From Acanthosoma haemorrhoidale (Eukaryota; Arthropoda; Insecta; Hemiptera; Acanthosomatidae): DNA of 64,000 nucleotides. This document shows, in pieces, positions 12,060 through 22,971 of this stretch (position 1 is the stretch's first letter; every line of letters starts with the position of its first letter). The stretch covers positions 85,979,474 to 86,043,473 of the forward strand of contig OV884011.1 of the NCBI GenBank assembly GCA_930367205.1. Direction: 5' to 3'. The position numbers were made by a program, and so were the translations under genes. The notes under the pieces were generated by a model. It worked only from the letters and a program-made list of their open reading frames with translations. It had not been told where the DNA came from and made no database searches.

Positions 12060-12830
12060 TGCCGAGGAGAGGGATAGTACAACTCGCAAGCTTGTACAAT
12101 TCTTGTATCAGATTGCGATATTTTCCTGACAAGTGGAAATAAGCCATCTTGTTCCTTCTACTTAAGCCAGCAAAGAGTGGATATCTCCCTACCCATTACC
12201 GCCCGATCAGCCTACTACCACCAATGATGAAGATTTTGGAGAAATTCTTTTGAATCATTCTACCAGAGAAGATTTGATTTAAATACAGTCTTCGCACAGA
12301 ACATTCCCTTGTGAAGCTACAGTCAGAAGCTAGCTAAAACTTAAACAGAATCATACCCACGAGTATGATTTCACTAGGCTGCACGCAGGCCTTCGATTCG
12401 GGGTCCCACGGTACTCTGTGCCGAATGAATTGTAACCGGGAATGCCCGGGGCAACTCTATACAATGCTGGCTAACTTCCTGAATAACCGATCCCTGTGTG
12501 TGAGGGTAGGTGATAGTTTCTCCGAGGCTGTGGAGTACTCCAAGTAGCCGTGCTCTCCCAAGTACTTTTCAACGTGTATGCGTTTTAAATTGTCGGAGCC
12601 TGGTACAGAAACACTACAGTTGCTGCTTTCGCCAACGACGTCGCGGTGTACAGTATCAGCATGAGCGCCAAGAGAGGTCTTCGACAGTCAGAATCAGCTT
12701 GTAACGGGATCAGCGATAAATTGGGGAAACAACATTACTGTAAACACAGGTAAGACTGACTGCGTGATATTCTCTTTTCAGGAGGGAAAAAACCCACTGC
12801 CTATGATTCCCTGCAATAACTAACGAATCT
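12060..12830 (+). pseudogene. Jockey-clade LINE reverse transcriptase relic
   Basis: Reading through several frame changes, the plus strand gives LLKPAKSGYLPTHYRPISLL (RT entry motif), then SLGCTQAFDSGSHGTL (the decayed AFD catalytic motif A), NNRSLCVRVGDSFSEA, and AFANDVAVYSISMSAKRGL. The last is motif C with YADD changed to FAND, so one catalytic Asp is lost. VNTGKTDCVIFSFQEG follows. The order and wording match the RT of the fuller jockey-type element at 39.9-41.1 kb. Multiple stops and frameshifts show that it is dead. Confidence 0.75.
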
Positions 12831-12899
12831 CTTCTTTCACAGGATTTCCCCATCGATGGCAAAAGGCAGTCGAGTCGGATCGCTCTATGATTAAGTTAG

Positions 12900-13659
12900 T
12901 TTTAGGTCTCGATATGTAGTCCGAAGATGAGCACTATCACCAAGTCATGGCACCAAAGCATTATATTAATTTTTTAACCATAATCAGTTAAGAGTTAGTA
13001 TTTGTGTCAGAAACTGCTTAAAATTACATTGCAGCAAAAGGAGTCAACTGCAGCGCAATTTATATTGCATAGATTTAATTTTTATAAATATATAATTATA
13101 GTGGTAAGGGGGGGGGGAAGGATTATCCTAAATTTACTTTAATCGTCAATGCCACTTCCTTGATTTTGGCGTTTAATAATTTTTGAATTTCTAAATCTAC
13201 ATCGTTCTTAAATTGTTGAGGGTAATTTCGAGAGAATATTGGTTTGTCAGTTTTTAGTGGGCTTTTTCTTCTTTGATGATTGTCTAATTAATTTTGTGGA
13301 GTCTGTCTTTAATTCCGTCTTTTATGTGGCCATGTCTCGACAATTTTTTGGTTTTCTTTTTTTCATCGTTTTCTATGAGATTAGATTCCTTGTTGGCATC
13401 ATTATTAGTATTATTATTATTTTTATTTTCAGCAGTAGCTGTAGATATTATTTTTCCTTCCTTTTACAGTGTTGCCTTAGTGAACATGGACAGCAGATGT
13501 TTTGCCTTTTGTAGTCTTCAACAGTTTCCAGAATTTTCTGTGATCGCCGTGAGTGCTACGGAGTCGCTCATGCTACTTTGCTGTCTTCCAGATTTTCATC
13601 AAGCTTCGGATTTGCGTTGCGACTACCTATCCACCAACAACCTCTCAGACGAAAGGAAA
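12900..13659. other. Intergenic; nothing recognised
   Basis: Contains a G10 run near 13109. The T-rich open frame that runs through 13294-13926 on the plus strand shows no family motif and lies antisense to LINE relics. Confidence 0.4.
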
Positions 13660-14700
13660 AAGTCTTGGCGGTGTACGACCGTGAACAGTGTTTTCTCCAG
13701 GAGTCTCCCAGCCTTGTTACTTGTGGTGTTATGCTACAACTTATGCCTATCATTTAGGCCTACCATCCAGTGGTTAGACTTCTGTGCGCATGCGCGTAGC
13801 AGGGCTGTGTATTCCCGGAGAGACGCGTACGGTCTCCTATACAAGGTGGTAAGGTTGGGTTTCTCCAAATTTACCTTGACCGTCAGGTGGTGGAGGGAGC
13901 CTGGGATCGCTTGTAGTCAGTGGTGAAGCCACTTCCTTCCAAGTGATACCATGTCGTGCGGCTATGAGAACTCCACCGTAACCTCTCTCGATTGCAGTCG
14001 AATGTCCCTTAAAATGGATAGGTTGGGTAGATACCCTCGTGTCTGTCAGTAGTACAATGTCTGGTTGGTAGAGTGCTATTTACACTTCTAACTTGTCTAT
14101 CTTGGTAATAAGTCCGTCTGTAGTGAAATTTAGAATGAGGTGACTCACCATGTTAGTTTGTAGTCATGAAGGCCGCAAACATCAGAGTCAGGAACGAAAT
14201 GCGAGGGTCCATTCGGGTCTCACATAGCTGTTCGTGGCTGGTCCGGCTTCGGTGGGTCCCAGGGCTCTGGCTGGTGTGGTGTCTCCAGTACGGTCCAGCC
14301 TGGGGTCGAGAGGGCGGTCCCAGGCATTGGTGGTGGTGCAAGTCTCGGAGGTCCTGTTTTCTCCTCTTCGGCTATTGGTTGCTGTTGTTGGGGGTGTTCG
14401 GCCTAGGTCGAGTCAAGACCTCTTCTGGTATCCTCTGTATAAGGGTGGGAGCGGCCCCCCACAGTTGCAGCTCTTTGGAGGGGTGGCTTCCCTCCTGGGG
14501 CACAGGGCTACTTCGTAAGGTCTTCCACACCACACACAGTGGGATTTTCTCCCACAATGGTTTCGGGTATGCCCGAACTCCTTGAATCTGTACCACAGCG
14601 GGACTCCCCGCTGCTCCTTGAAGGCGACTACCCTGATGAGGACATATTTTATTGTCCTGATCGTGCTCAAGGTCACATTGGACTGGGCTGTCACCAACAC
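13660..14700 (-). pseudogene. Jockey-clade LINE relic: gag zinc knuckles and endonuclease start
   Basis: Minus-strand 14700-14413 encodes a run of cysteine knuckles (VPLWYRFKEFGHTRNHC, then CVWCGRPYEVALC and CNCGG), the C2HC gag region typical of jockey-type ORF1, with the first knuckle Cys pair degraded. Downstream on the same strand, 14110-13850 reads QPDIVLLTDTR and RGYGGVLIAARHGITW, the beginning of an apurinic-type endonuclease. Stops and frameshifts interrupt both. Orientation is opposite to the RT relic at 12060-12830, so at least two insertions or an inversion are involved. Confidence 0.65.
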
Positions 14701-16944
14701 TGGGGAAATTTCTTTCTTTTGTTCGGTGGAGTCCGTTTTCCTTAGTCGTCAAATTCTGGTAATGCAGACTTTATGGGAGCGTTGATTTCATTGATGTCCT
14801 CCTGTGCTCGGGGTAAATTGCACCCTCCTTCATTTTCCTGAGGGCGAAATTTTCGATTTCAGCTTTTCTGAGAACTTGTGTTAATGCTGTACTTGTCTCT
14901 CCGGAGACAACTATTGGTGGTGGCTTTTTTACCGCCGGTGTGTGTGCATGTCGCTAGCGAGCACATCGAATTGATTCCCTACCTTTTTCGCCGGTCTTTT
15001 GGCTTTTGCTTTGTTCTTCGGGGAAACGAATCCTTCTTCGTTGTCTACTGCTGGTGATGTGGAAAAGCCGCTTTCTAGAGGTCTCCACCTCCATAGCCGT
15101 ATCCATTTCTTCTAGCATGTTTCTTCCAAATTTTTTCCTTCTTCAATAGCTGGGTCTTCATGAGATGTTCATTGTTCGAAGTCTCAGCTGCTGCTCTATC
15201 TATGACTTGCCTGCAATTTTCTGCACAAATTTCTGCTTTATATAGGGAGGTAGATTTCTGTGTGCAGCAATGAGAGAGGCCGGCTTATTCCAACCAATGA
15301 GGGTCGAACACGCCAGTGCTCCTAGTGAGCGCTTGTAATGTCGGGACCGTGAGTGAGCTTGTCCCATCTACCGTAGCGTTTAGACTGACGCTTTTTTGTT
15401 AATGGTATAAAAAAACTATGGAAAGGTAGGCAGGTGTTTTCTGGTCCATGACTAGGGGTACTGTAATTTATCCGTGGATCAGAAGTTGGCCCAAAAAGAG
15501 GTATGCTGAGTTCTGGCAATCCAATATAGGCAGGCAGCTACGCTCTGTTTATAATTAAAGTGTTCATTCTCTCTTAGGCCTGCTATGAAATTTAATTGGT
15601 TCCTCGGAAGTGAATAATACTAACCCCGTAATATGAATGTAATGGTCATAAAATGAAATTGTATTCTGAAAAAAAAATCATTACGACCTACCTAACTACT
15701 TCATATTTTACCTACTTCAAGATTTTATAAGAAATGTATAAGAAACGACTGATATTTTTTTTGTTCTATTACAACTCTTCATTCCCACCCGTGCTGGGAG
15801 AAGATCATAACTCTCTTTTCTTACTAGAACAAGACGATAAACCCAAAATTTAACTGCCAATATACATGGAAGCCTATTTGTTAAAAATAAATTAAAGGGA
15901 CGGCAGGTGCACGCAATAGTAGTTAATCCTAGAACCATTGCTTAATCAATAAAATAAAATAAAATTGAAAATTGACTTTAACTAGCTTAATTTTATTTAC
16001 CTATAAACTAAATTTTATTTGTTTAAAAATAAAAATAAAATGAAACTGAAGGAACCAGCCATGCAGAGCAGGGGTGGCCTTTTTCTTCGGTCGTAGGCTA
16101 AAGTCGTGGTTCTTCCACAAACTCCAGTGCTCCAACACTACCATTTTAAAAAAGGCAATTTACACAACTTTGAACAACTTATATTTTCTATGCATAGTCA
16201 ATACAATAGGAAGGAAACGTTAGTTAGGTAGGTAACTATTTACTTCAAACAATTAAACATGATGAGAAAAATTTGATATTTAATATACCTGATAAACGAG
16301 AGTAGCAAAACTTTAACGAACCAAAGTTGTTTAAATCAAATTAAAGTATATATAGGTATAGCTCAATGTGGAGCTTATAATTGCATTTTATTTACCAACT
16401 GATCAATGTTGGTAGATTCCACTTTTAATGCTAATAGTCTAAGTAAATTTTTCAAGTATGAGTTGGTTAATGAAACCCAGTTATCATATTTTATAAAATT
16501 CATCTTGGAGAACGATTACCAGCACCAATGTGTTGAACCTTCAAACACATCGGAGAGTTAAATCGCGCGACAAAGGAAGGTCTTAAAAAAACGAAAACTA
16601 TAGATACTCCGATGATTCGTTTTTAGTTATCAGCATGATTTGACGTAAGATCAACGTTGTTTTGTACGTCAATTAATTTACTTTGAAATCCAGGAGAGTA
16701 CTGCTGTTGTGTATCTTATTGCAAAGGGGTTCATAAAAATATCACAGGAACATTTTTCTACTTCAAAGCCAGTTAATTAAGGTTTTGAAGGATTGAAGTA
16801 GAGACGAAACTTTGATTTTATATTTTTCCAAGTCAGGATCTACTTCTGTTTAAACAGCGTATTCTTACATGCAAGGGAAATGAGACAGTAAGTTTTCAGA
16901 ATAATCTGCCACATAAAGCTTGCCTTGAATGATGCAACATTAGT
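14701..16944. other. Intergenic; possible gag upstream remnant, otherwise nothing
   Basis: 14701-15150 is GC-richer than its surroundings and is probably the upstream part of the minus-strand LINE relic. From 15150 to 16944 I see no gene or repeat that I can name. Confidence 0.4.
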
Positions 16945-17560
16945 GTTGGTTGATAAATGATTAACTTTGCAATCGAGCGTTTAACGATTTGTCTTCACGA
17001 CGTGAGGAAGTTCTTTATTTTCTTTTAAATAAGTTGAAACTTCATTTGGTAATTTCCAAGACCTTTCTAAATACCTTCCTCTTAAGAGCCAAGGGACATT
17101 GCTGTGGAGAACTAGTTCTCTATAATCCACAATGTCTTTTTTGAACATTTCATAGAATTTTTTGCAATTGAGGGCAGGTGTTTTGTCGCTTTAGTTGACG
17201 ACCACTGGAGTTTGGATGAATGGTAATTCCATTTCCTTGGCGCAAAGTGTGATAATTATCACTCTTGGTGAATGAGTGTCTGTGGTGTTAGAAGAGGTCT
17301 TTTCAAATAGTCTTCCAATACAGGAATACAGCCCTTATTTTTACTGATCATGGCAGGAGTCCCATCAGACACTAGAATTAAACGCTATTTAATTTTCACC
17401 AGTCCACATTTATGCCTTCAACGCCGATTTGTAGCTCTTCAAACACATATTCTGTAACCGTTCTTCCCAATCATTGGTGAACACTCTCGTTACAATGTCC
17501 TTTTCGTATTTCCGCTTGCTCATTTCACTATTAAACGGACAACAACCAGGGTGACGAATT
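16945..17560 (-). pseudogene. hAT-type (ZBED5/FAM200/GTF2IRD2-like) transposase relic
   Basis: The minus strand from 17523 starts MSKRKYEKDI. It continues through breaks to SDGTPAMISKNKGCIP and, in an open stretch of about 55 codons, DYRELVLHSNVPWLLRGR followed by YLERSWKLPNEVSTYLKE. The pattern VPWL-RGR-LER-W-L--EV--(F/Y)L is diagnostic of hAT-derived proteins of the FAM200/ZBED5/GTF2IRD2 kind. In-frame stops separate the pieces, so it is non-functional. Terminal repeats were not found. Confidence 0.55.
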
Positions 17561-17934
17561 CTTAAAGGTACTTACGGAATCACTTTTACGCTATGTATCA
17601 TTACAATTTTACTCTTATTATGTACTATAATTTAAAAACTATATGAATAACAGAGAAAAAAATTATTTAGAAATAAACATAAGAAACTGAGAAATTGATC
17701 AAAAAAGGAAGGAGGATCGGGGAGGCTGGAGTTCTTGGCGAAAAGTGGGGAATACAAGTACCTGTTGAGAAAACATCAAGGGATATTAATTGTCGACTTT
17801 TGCAATCTGGATCATATGCACTGAGAGGTCTAGAACAGCGGCCCCTACACCTTTATCATTTGCCGACAGTTGTCAATTTTCCTCCTATACGTTTACCGAA
17901 TCACACTATTGTGGCCCTATTATGTGTTGATTAG

Positions 17935-18550
17935 ATAAACTTAAAAAAACAAAAAAAAAATGTGCAAGTTGGCCACAGACCATTTGGTAAAAAACCATTG
18001 ATCTCCTTTAAAGTACTCTCCATTGAGATGTGTAAGTAAGAGCGTTGTCGTGGTAGAAAAACCGGTCCCCGATTGGCCTAAATCAGGCCTTTTCCTCCCC
18101 AAACTGTTGCCCGATCTTTTCAAAACTCCAGGTAAAAAGCCTGGTTAGCTATCCGGCTCAAACAACAAACTCTGAATGGACGACTCCACTTACATTGAAA
18201 AAAAGAATGAAAAATCATAGGCATCGCTTAATGTTTGATTTCACCAGACGAGCTCTTTTAGGGTGAGCCGAATTTGGAGTCTTGATTGTTGCTTAGTTTC
18301 AGGATCGTATCCATAGCACCATGATTCGTCACCCGTGATAACCTTGGAAAAAAAGTTTAGGTCATTTAGGAACTCTTCGCTCTAAGCAGAGCATGCTTCC
18401 AACCGATTTTTTTTTTGCTGCACAGTCAGCTGTCGAGGAATAAATTTTGCAGCTACCCTTGTCATCCCCAAATCTTCACTTAAAATTTGCTGTACTGAAC
18501 TCCAAGCTACTCTAGATTTCTCCACATCTTCCCCGATGGTTTATCGTCAA
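17935..18550 (-). pseudogene. Mariner-like transposase relic
   Basis: The minus strand gives VITGDESWCYGYDPETKQQS (the first catalytic Asp region of mariner/SETMAR transposases), then after frame changes RLTLKRARL. It ends with GDRFFYHDNALTYTSQW, the second catalytic Asp in the HDNA-P-H motif, with the following Ala-His altered. The third Asp region and terminal repeats were not recognised. It is a different mariner subfamily from the copy at 56.3-57.4 kb, judging by the motif wording. Confidence 0.7.
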
Positions 18551-19013
18551 TGCTTAGACAAAGTTAGACTTTTTAAAAAGAAAAGCTTATTTTGAATTCA
18601 ATATACAAATTAGATTAATAACAGTGTTACGTTACATAAGACTAACAGAGTAACGGCTCATATTCATGGTGGGGGTACAATATATAGATGAAGGGAAAGG
18701 AAGTGACATCATTTTCTTTATCTTGGGATTGTGTGCATCTATAACTCCTCCCTTCTTTAGTTCAAACGTCCTCCAATGGAGCATATTTTGTGGAAATGGT
18801 TTAAATCCTGTGTAGGATCTGATGCGGTTGGAGAATATTTTATGTTACAATATAAGGAACACTTTTACCATTTGTTTTACAATTATAATAATTAAGAATA
18901 TATAAGGGTACAATAATAGTAGCAATAGTGCCAAAGAATAACATATATATGAATACTACAATTATCATAAAAAGTTAAGTTTTAAAGCATAGGTATATCA
19001 ATTTTAGTAGCAT
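18551..19013. other. No gene recognised; possible 3' flank of the provirus relic
   Basis: This may include the decayed C-terminal env and LTR of the minus-strand provirus that follows. I could not recognise either. Confidence 0.35.
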
Positions 19014-19271
19014 TTAATAGACTAAACTTATATAGTGTATTATCGAAAAAAAAAGAATAGGATTGATATAATAATGCCTAAAGCTCACTTCATGTAGTGG
19101 TAATTTTACACCCACATGAATAGTCTTTTGATGAATAGCACAATAAATATTACTCTTGGTCCATACTTTTGGATCCCTAGATACCAATTTTACATTTTGA
19201 TCTATGTCTCTCAGTACATCAGTCATTAAATTAGTATGAATGATCCCAATTTTACAATATTCTAAAGACAT
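19014..19271 (-). pseudogene. env fragment of the old provirus
   Basis: The peptide pattern LEYCKIGIIHTNLMTDVL followed by DINQNV-like and SRDP---W--S-IYC matches the middle of the env of the young provirus (LELCKIGITHSS, DINQNVNLASRNPEI). Only about 85 codons are open. The region up to 19480 carries further decayed env N-terminal sequence in other frames. Confidence 0.7.
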
Positions 19272-19924
19272 CGTTAAGTCTAATAATAGTTAATATAATG
19301 TTTGATTATATGATATTGTTGTTTAATGTTTAATAGCTCATTTACAAGTAACTAGTGCTATAAAAATGATGTTTCATAATCATCCTTGATCATTTTTACA
19401 TTTTCTAACGCATAGTGTATAATTCCAGGGGAATTCTTTAAATCAGTTACTTACAACGCTTTTTTCAGAAGAATGAGGAGAATTGCCGTTCTACTCAACT
19501 TCCATATTTGCTTTATATTCATCATTAATGGAAACAACAGTTTTGTTCAGATTCTTTATTACGACGCTTAGTGATGTTAACATGCGTTTTATGCATTTCA
19601 TTTCTGTATTTATATTGTACAGTTACAGGAACGAATTATTTTTCCTGTGTGAGGTTGATTTTAAATAAATTTACTCAGCTATTAAACGTCTTCTTTAATA
19701 GGCCTCGCGATTTACATTTAACCTTTAATTTAATTTATTGATCTTGTTATGAATGATATCATTGATTATTTACTTTTCATCATGATAGTTTTTAACTTAC
19801 TGTTCATTGATATTGTACTCATGTTTAGTTTGTTCAGGTATACCATATACCATTTCTTAACCAAAAGTGATCTCATTTGGTGTTAATTTTAGATAACTGT
19901 TTAAAGTATCATTATAAATGAGTA

Positions 19925-20736
19925 TGTCGGGTTGCCACTAGGGGAGTGCCTAATCACTCTAGCCTTGGTGACAAGTGCGGTTTGTTGTAGTTTATAACAT
20001 GGACCATGTTCCATGTCGGCGCTAATATCTGACTCCATTTTATGATAGGTATGTGTCCCGACAATACGCTGTGTTCAAGAGAAGAGGTACAGAGGTTTCA
20101 TGAAGAATAAGACAGGTTTTCAGAGTTCGGGCGGTGGCCCGGCAGCGTAACAGGTACAAGGCCCCAGAGGGTCTGCAAGGTGGCTGAGAAATAGGGTGAC
20201 GGACTCAGAGGCGCTGAAGAGAGAGTAGGCTGACGAGGAGTCTAAGTGACTGCCAAGTGGCCCTGGCGTATAAGTGACACCGCGTAACAGTGGGTAAAGA
20301 GAGTAGAAGAGTGAGTGGACTTACTTCCAGGGCCCCGGGGCCCTGGCGTAAAGCGACCGAGTAACAGCGGCTGTGGAGATGAGGAGACTGTGAGAGAGTG
20401 AGCCAAACGCACTGGTTTAAATATAGTTCCTGCTTGGGGGGGGGGGGCTAGGAAATGCGCACACCTGCCACGAGGTACGTGACCCCTCGTTCCCTAAAGG
20501 ACTGTTTTATGGCATGGCTTTTAGATTTTATGACCGCCGGAAGGTGACCCTAGGTCTAACAGGGTATGTTTTATTACGGCCAGCTTTTAGGCCGGTGTAG
20601 CTGCACTTGTTACGACTGCCGGCCCATGCGTTTATTGCTAGAAAAAGCTTTTACCATGTTTTACATCTAATTACAATACATTATATATGCACCAGAGTAT
20701 AGGGTGATTTAACTTAAGTAGTTAGCGGGCGCTACA
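19925..20736 (+). repeat. Solo LTR, family LTR1, with 5-bp target duplication GAGTA
   Basis: The 812-bp unit begins TGTCGGG and ends GCGCTACA, so it has TG...CA ends. It is flanked by GAGTA on both sides (19920-19924 and 20737-20741). The integrase relic reads continuously on the minus strand if the unit is ignored, which independently confirms the borders. No internal retrotransposon sequence is attached. It contains repeated GGCCCTGGCGTAA-type motifs and a G-run near 20440. A relative lies at 52323-53025. Confidence 0.85.
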
Positions 20737-20741
20737 GAGTA

Positions 20742-21680
20742 CATCATGTCTTAGTTTATAATCAATTTTTTCTTGGGTAACACCATGTTGTATGCTCCTT
20801 AATTGTACTGTGGTGTCTGTTTAGAACTCCTAGATAATTTGGATTAAATTTAGCAAAAATTAAATGTATAACACAGAAGTGTGCCTCAATATTATTTGTT
20901 TCTAAGAAATTTTTCATTAATGCATTTTTCATTTCTTTCCCATTGTCCATACAAATAGTTTTTGGTTTAAGATAGTGCAAAATATTCTTTTAAAACATTG
21001 GCTGTGCTAATACCATTTCTTAATGGTAAAATACTTACAAATAGACGTTTAGGGAATGTAGTAAAAATAATTTTTTATGAAGAATGTCTATCATTATCTG
21101 TTCAAATGTATTTTTAGGTGTTTGTTGAAATTTCACTTTTATAGGTTTACTATGATATAAAATCTTTTTACAAATTTGGCAATTGTCGAGGAATTCTAAA
21201 ATGTAGTCTTTCATATTTGGAAAGTAATATTCCCGTTTTAGTTTTTCGTTAGTTTCAATAAATCCAAGATGTTGGGATTTTCCAATCTGATAATTTGATA
21301 TAAATTTCATTTGTTGATCCTTTTCTTATATATCCTTAGTTTTCCTTTGGTAGTTCAATTCGTACTGATGGAAACAAAGTTTGTATAATCTTTGAAATTT
21401 CCTTGAAATATTCCTAAAAGAATGGTTCAAGTACCTTTTTAGGAGTTCCACAAGAAAGTCCATATGGTTTATAAATTTCAATTATTTCTTCTGGTTCTCT
21501 TTAAATTTATTGATGTCCTTTACATATATTTTATAACGTAATTTATTGAATAATTTAGTAAAGTTAATTTGTTTGTTTCCATGTTTTATTATAATTTGAT
21601 TCTTTTCGACATAAAGACATTTTTCCTTTTCTACAACCAGATCTCTTCATTAGACGTTATTTGTGAATGACGTAACAACC
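20742..21680 (-). pseudogene. Integrase relic of the old provirus
   Basis: The minus strand encodes, in pieces, VEKNQIIIKHGNKQINFTKL, then QIGKSQHLGFIETNEKLKRE with CQICKK (the HHCC zinc region), then KTICMDNGKEMKNAL (second catalytic Asp) and LGVLNRHHSTIKE. The last motif is where the catalytic Glu of DDE integrases normally lies (G-x-x-E-R); this copy has Asn, as does the young provirus. It is interrupted at 20736/20742 by the solo LTR, after which the frame resumes near 19920 with TLNSYLKLTPNEITFG-like text. Confidence 0.75.
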
Positions 21681-21879
21681 CCTGAACTTAGTGGTCGTTC
21701 TTCTGGTGTTGAAACATCGTTTAGACTTTCTAGTATTTGATCATATGAATCATGTTCTGGCGTATTTTTTGATTGGAGAAAAAGATAAAGACTAATCTAT
21801 TTCCATGTCAGTTTCTAGATGATGTAATTCCGTATGATTGCAAGATAACACGTCATAAAACACAATGGATCATAAACGC

Positions 21880-22085
21880 GTGCAATTAATTAAAAGATAA
21901 AATGATAAACGCACCAATATTAAAATATCCTGACTGGAATAAAAGATTAATTCTTACAATGGATGGTAGTTATAAAGCAATAGGTTTAGTCTTATCTCAA
22001 TAGGATAATAATGGAATAGAACATCCGATTTCCTTTGCATTTAGAGTTTTACAACCAGCAGAATTAAACTAAATACATAATTATT
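21880..22085 (+). pseudogene. Inverted RNase H segment of gypsy-type pol
   Basis: The plus strand reads NAPILKYPDWNKRLILTMDG then SYKAIGLVLSQ, a stop, and NNGIEHPISFAFRVLQPAEL. This is the start of a Ty3/gypsy RNase H domain, with one nonsense codon and Asp of the catalytic start present (TMDGS). All neighbouring pol sequence is on the minus strand, where exactly this segment is missing between RT and the later RNase H part near 23160. Confidence 0.7.
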
Positions 22086-22109
22086 TTTTCCTAAAACGTG
22101 TTTTACATC

Positions 22110-22971
22110 TGTCGGGCTCAGACGAATGAGTATCCCCAAAGTGGGGCAGAGACGCCCGCTGCGGGCTAGGGTCGCTACAACCTCTTAGCCACCGTCCGGC
22201 GAGCACCAAGAAAGAGATAAGGCGGGCGGACCTGTGATCTTTCACCCTGGCTGCCGACCTAGTCGGCGGGCAGCGTTAATTCGCATTGATCCGACTCCAT
22301 AAGATCTTTAGAAGGTGTGTGCCCCGACAAAGCACTACGTTCAGGAGAAGAGGTACAGGGTAGATTTATAGGTAGTGGTATTGGAATGACCACGAATTCA
22401 TACTTGGTGTCTAAGGGTAGGCGAAAACCGTCCGGATCCCAAAGGCGAGTGTGAACCGGAGGGAAGCAGACTGAATTGCTGTGGGAGACTCTACGAGGTA
22501 AGTTTTTAGGGCCACGGCAACCGTCGTCCGTGAGGGAGAGGTCTCTCCCAAGGAGGTGCTAGTTTTAGCGAGACGAAGGCAGATATTCCCACTAGGAAGG
22601 TGTGGGGTCTGACAACGCCGGACTAAAACGTAGCAAGGTTAGGAGAGAGAGATGTAGAGGTAGTTGAATGAGAAGACCATGGTTTTGAGTAGAGCAGCAA
22701 GCGCCAGTGCAGAGAGAGAGGAGAGAGTAGTGTTCCAAGTGACGGTCCGGTTCTTTATCACTTAGGGCTATATAGCCAGTCCACCCTGGTGGGGATGGCC
22801 CCCCACCAGGTGGCTAGAAGAAGTGGGGGTGGGCCCCCACCACACTAGCTCCTCCCCCTACTCTCACTGACGTCATAATCTTTATTAACAACAAATATGG
22901 AAACATAGGTATAATATGATGTGAGAAAAGGGGAACTTTTAATTATTCATAATTAAGAGGTGGCCACAACA
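22110..22971 (+). repeat. Solo LTR, family LTR2, with 5-bp target duplication ACATC
   Basis: The 862-bp unit begins TGTCGGGC and ends CACAACA. ACATC flanks both sides (22105-22109 and 22972-22976). It is much GC-richer than its surroundings. Its first ~400 bases match, inverted, 35845-36268. A block at about 22315-22366 (GTGTGCCCCGACAAAGCAC, then GAGAAGAGGTACAG) is shared with the LTR1 units, so LTR1 and LTR2 are related families. Confidence 0.85.

Noticed and set aside
13294..13926. 210-codon plus-strand open frame
   Set aside because: T-rich, low-complexity hydrophobic text at the start, no family motif, and the later part is antisense to a jockey-type LINE relic.
15322..15519. Short minus-strand frame as a gene
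   Set aside because: No motif, no splice context; lies at the edge of the LINE relic block.
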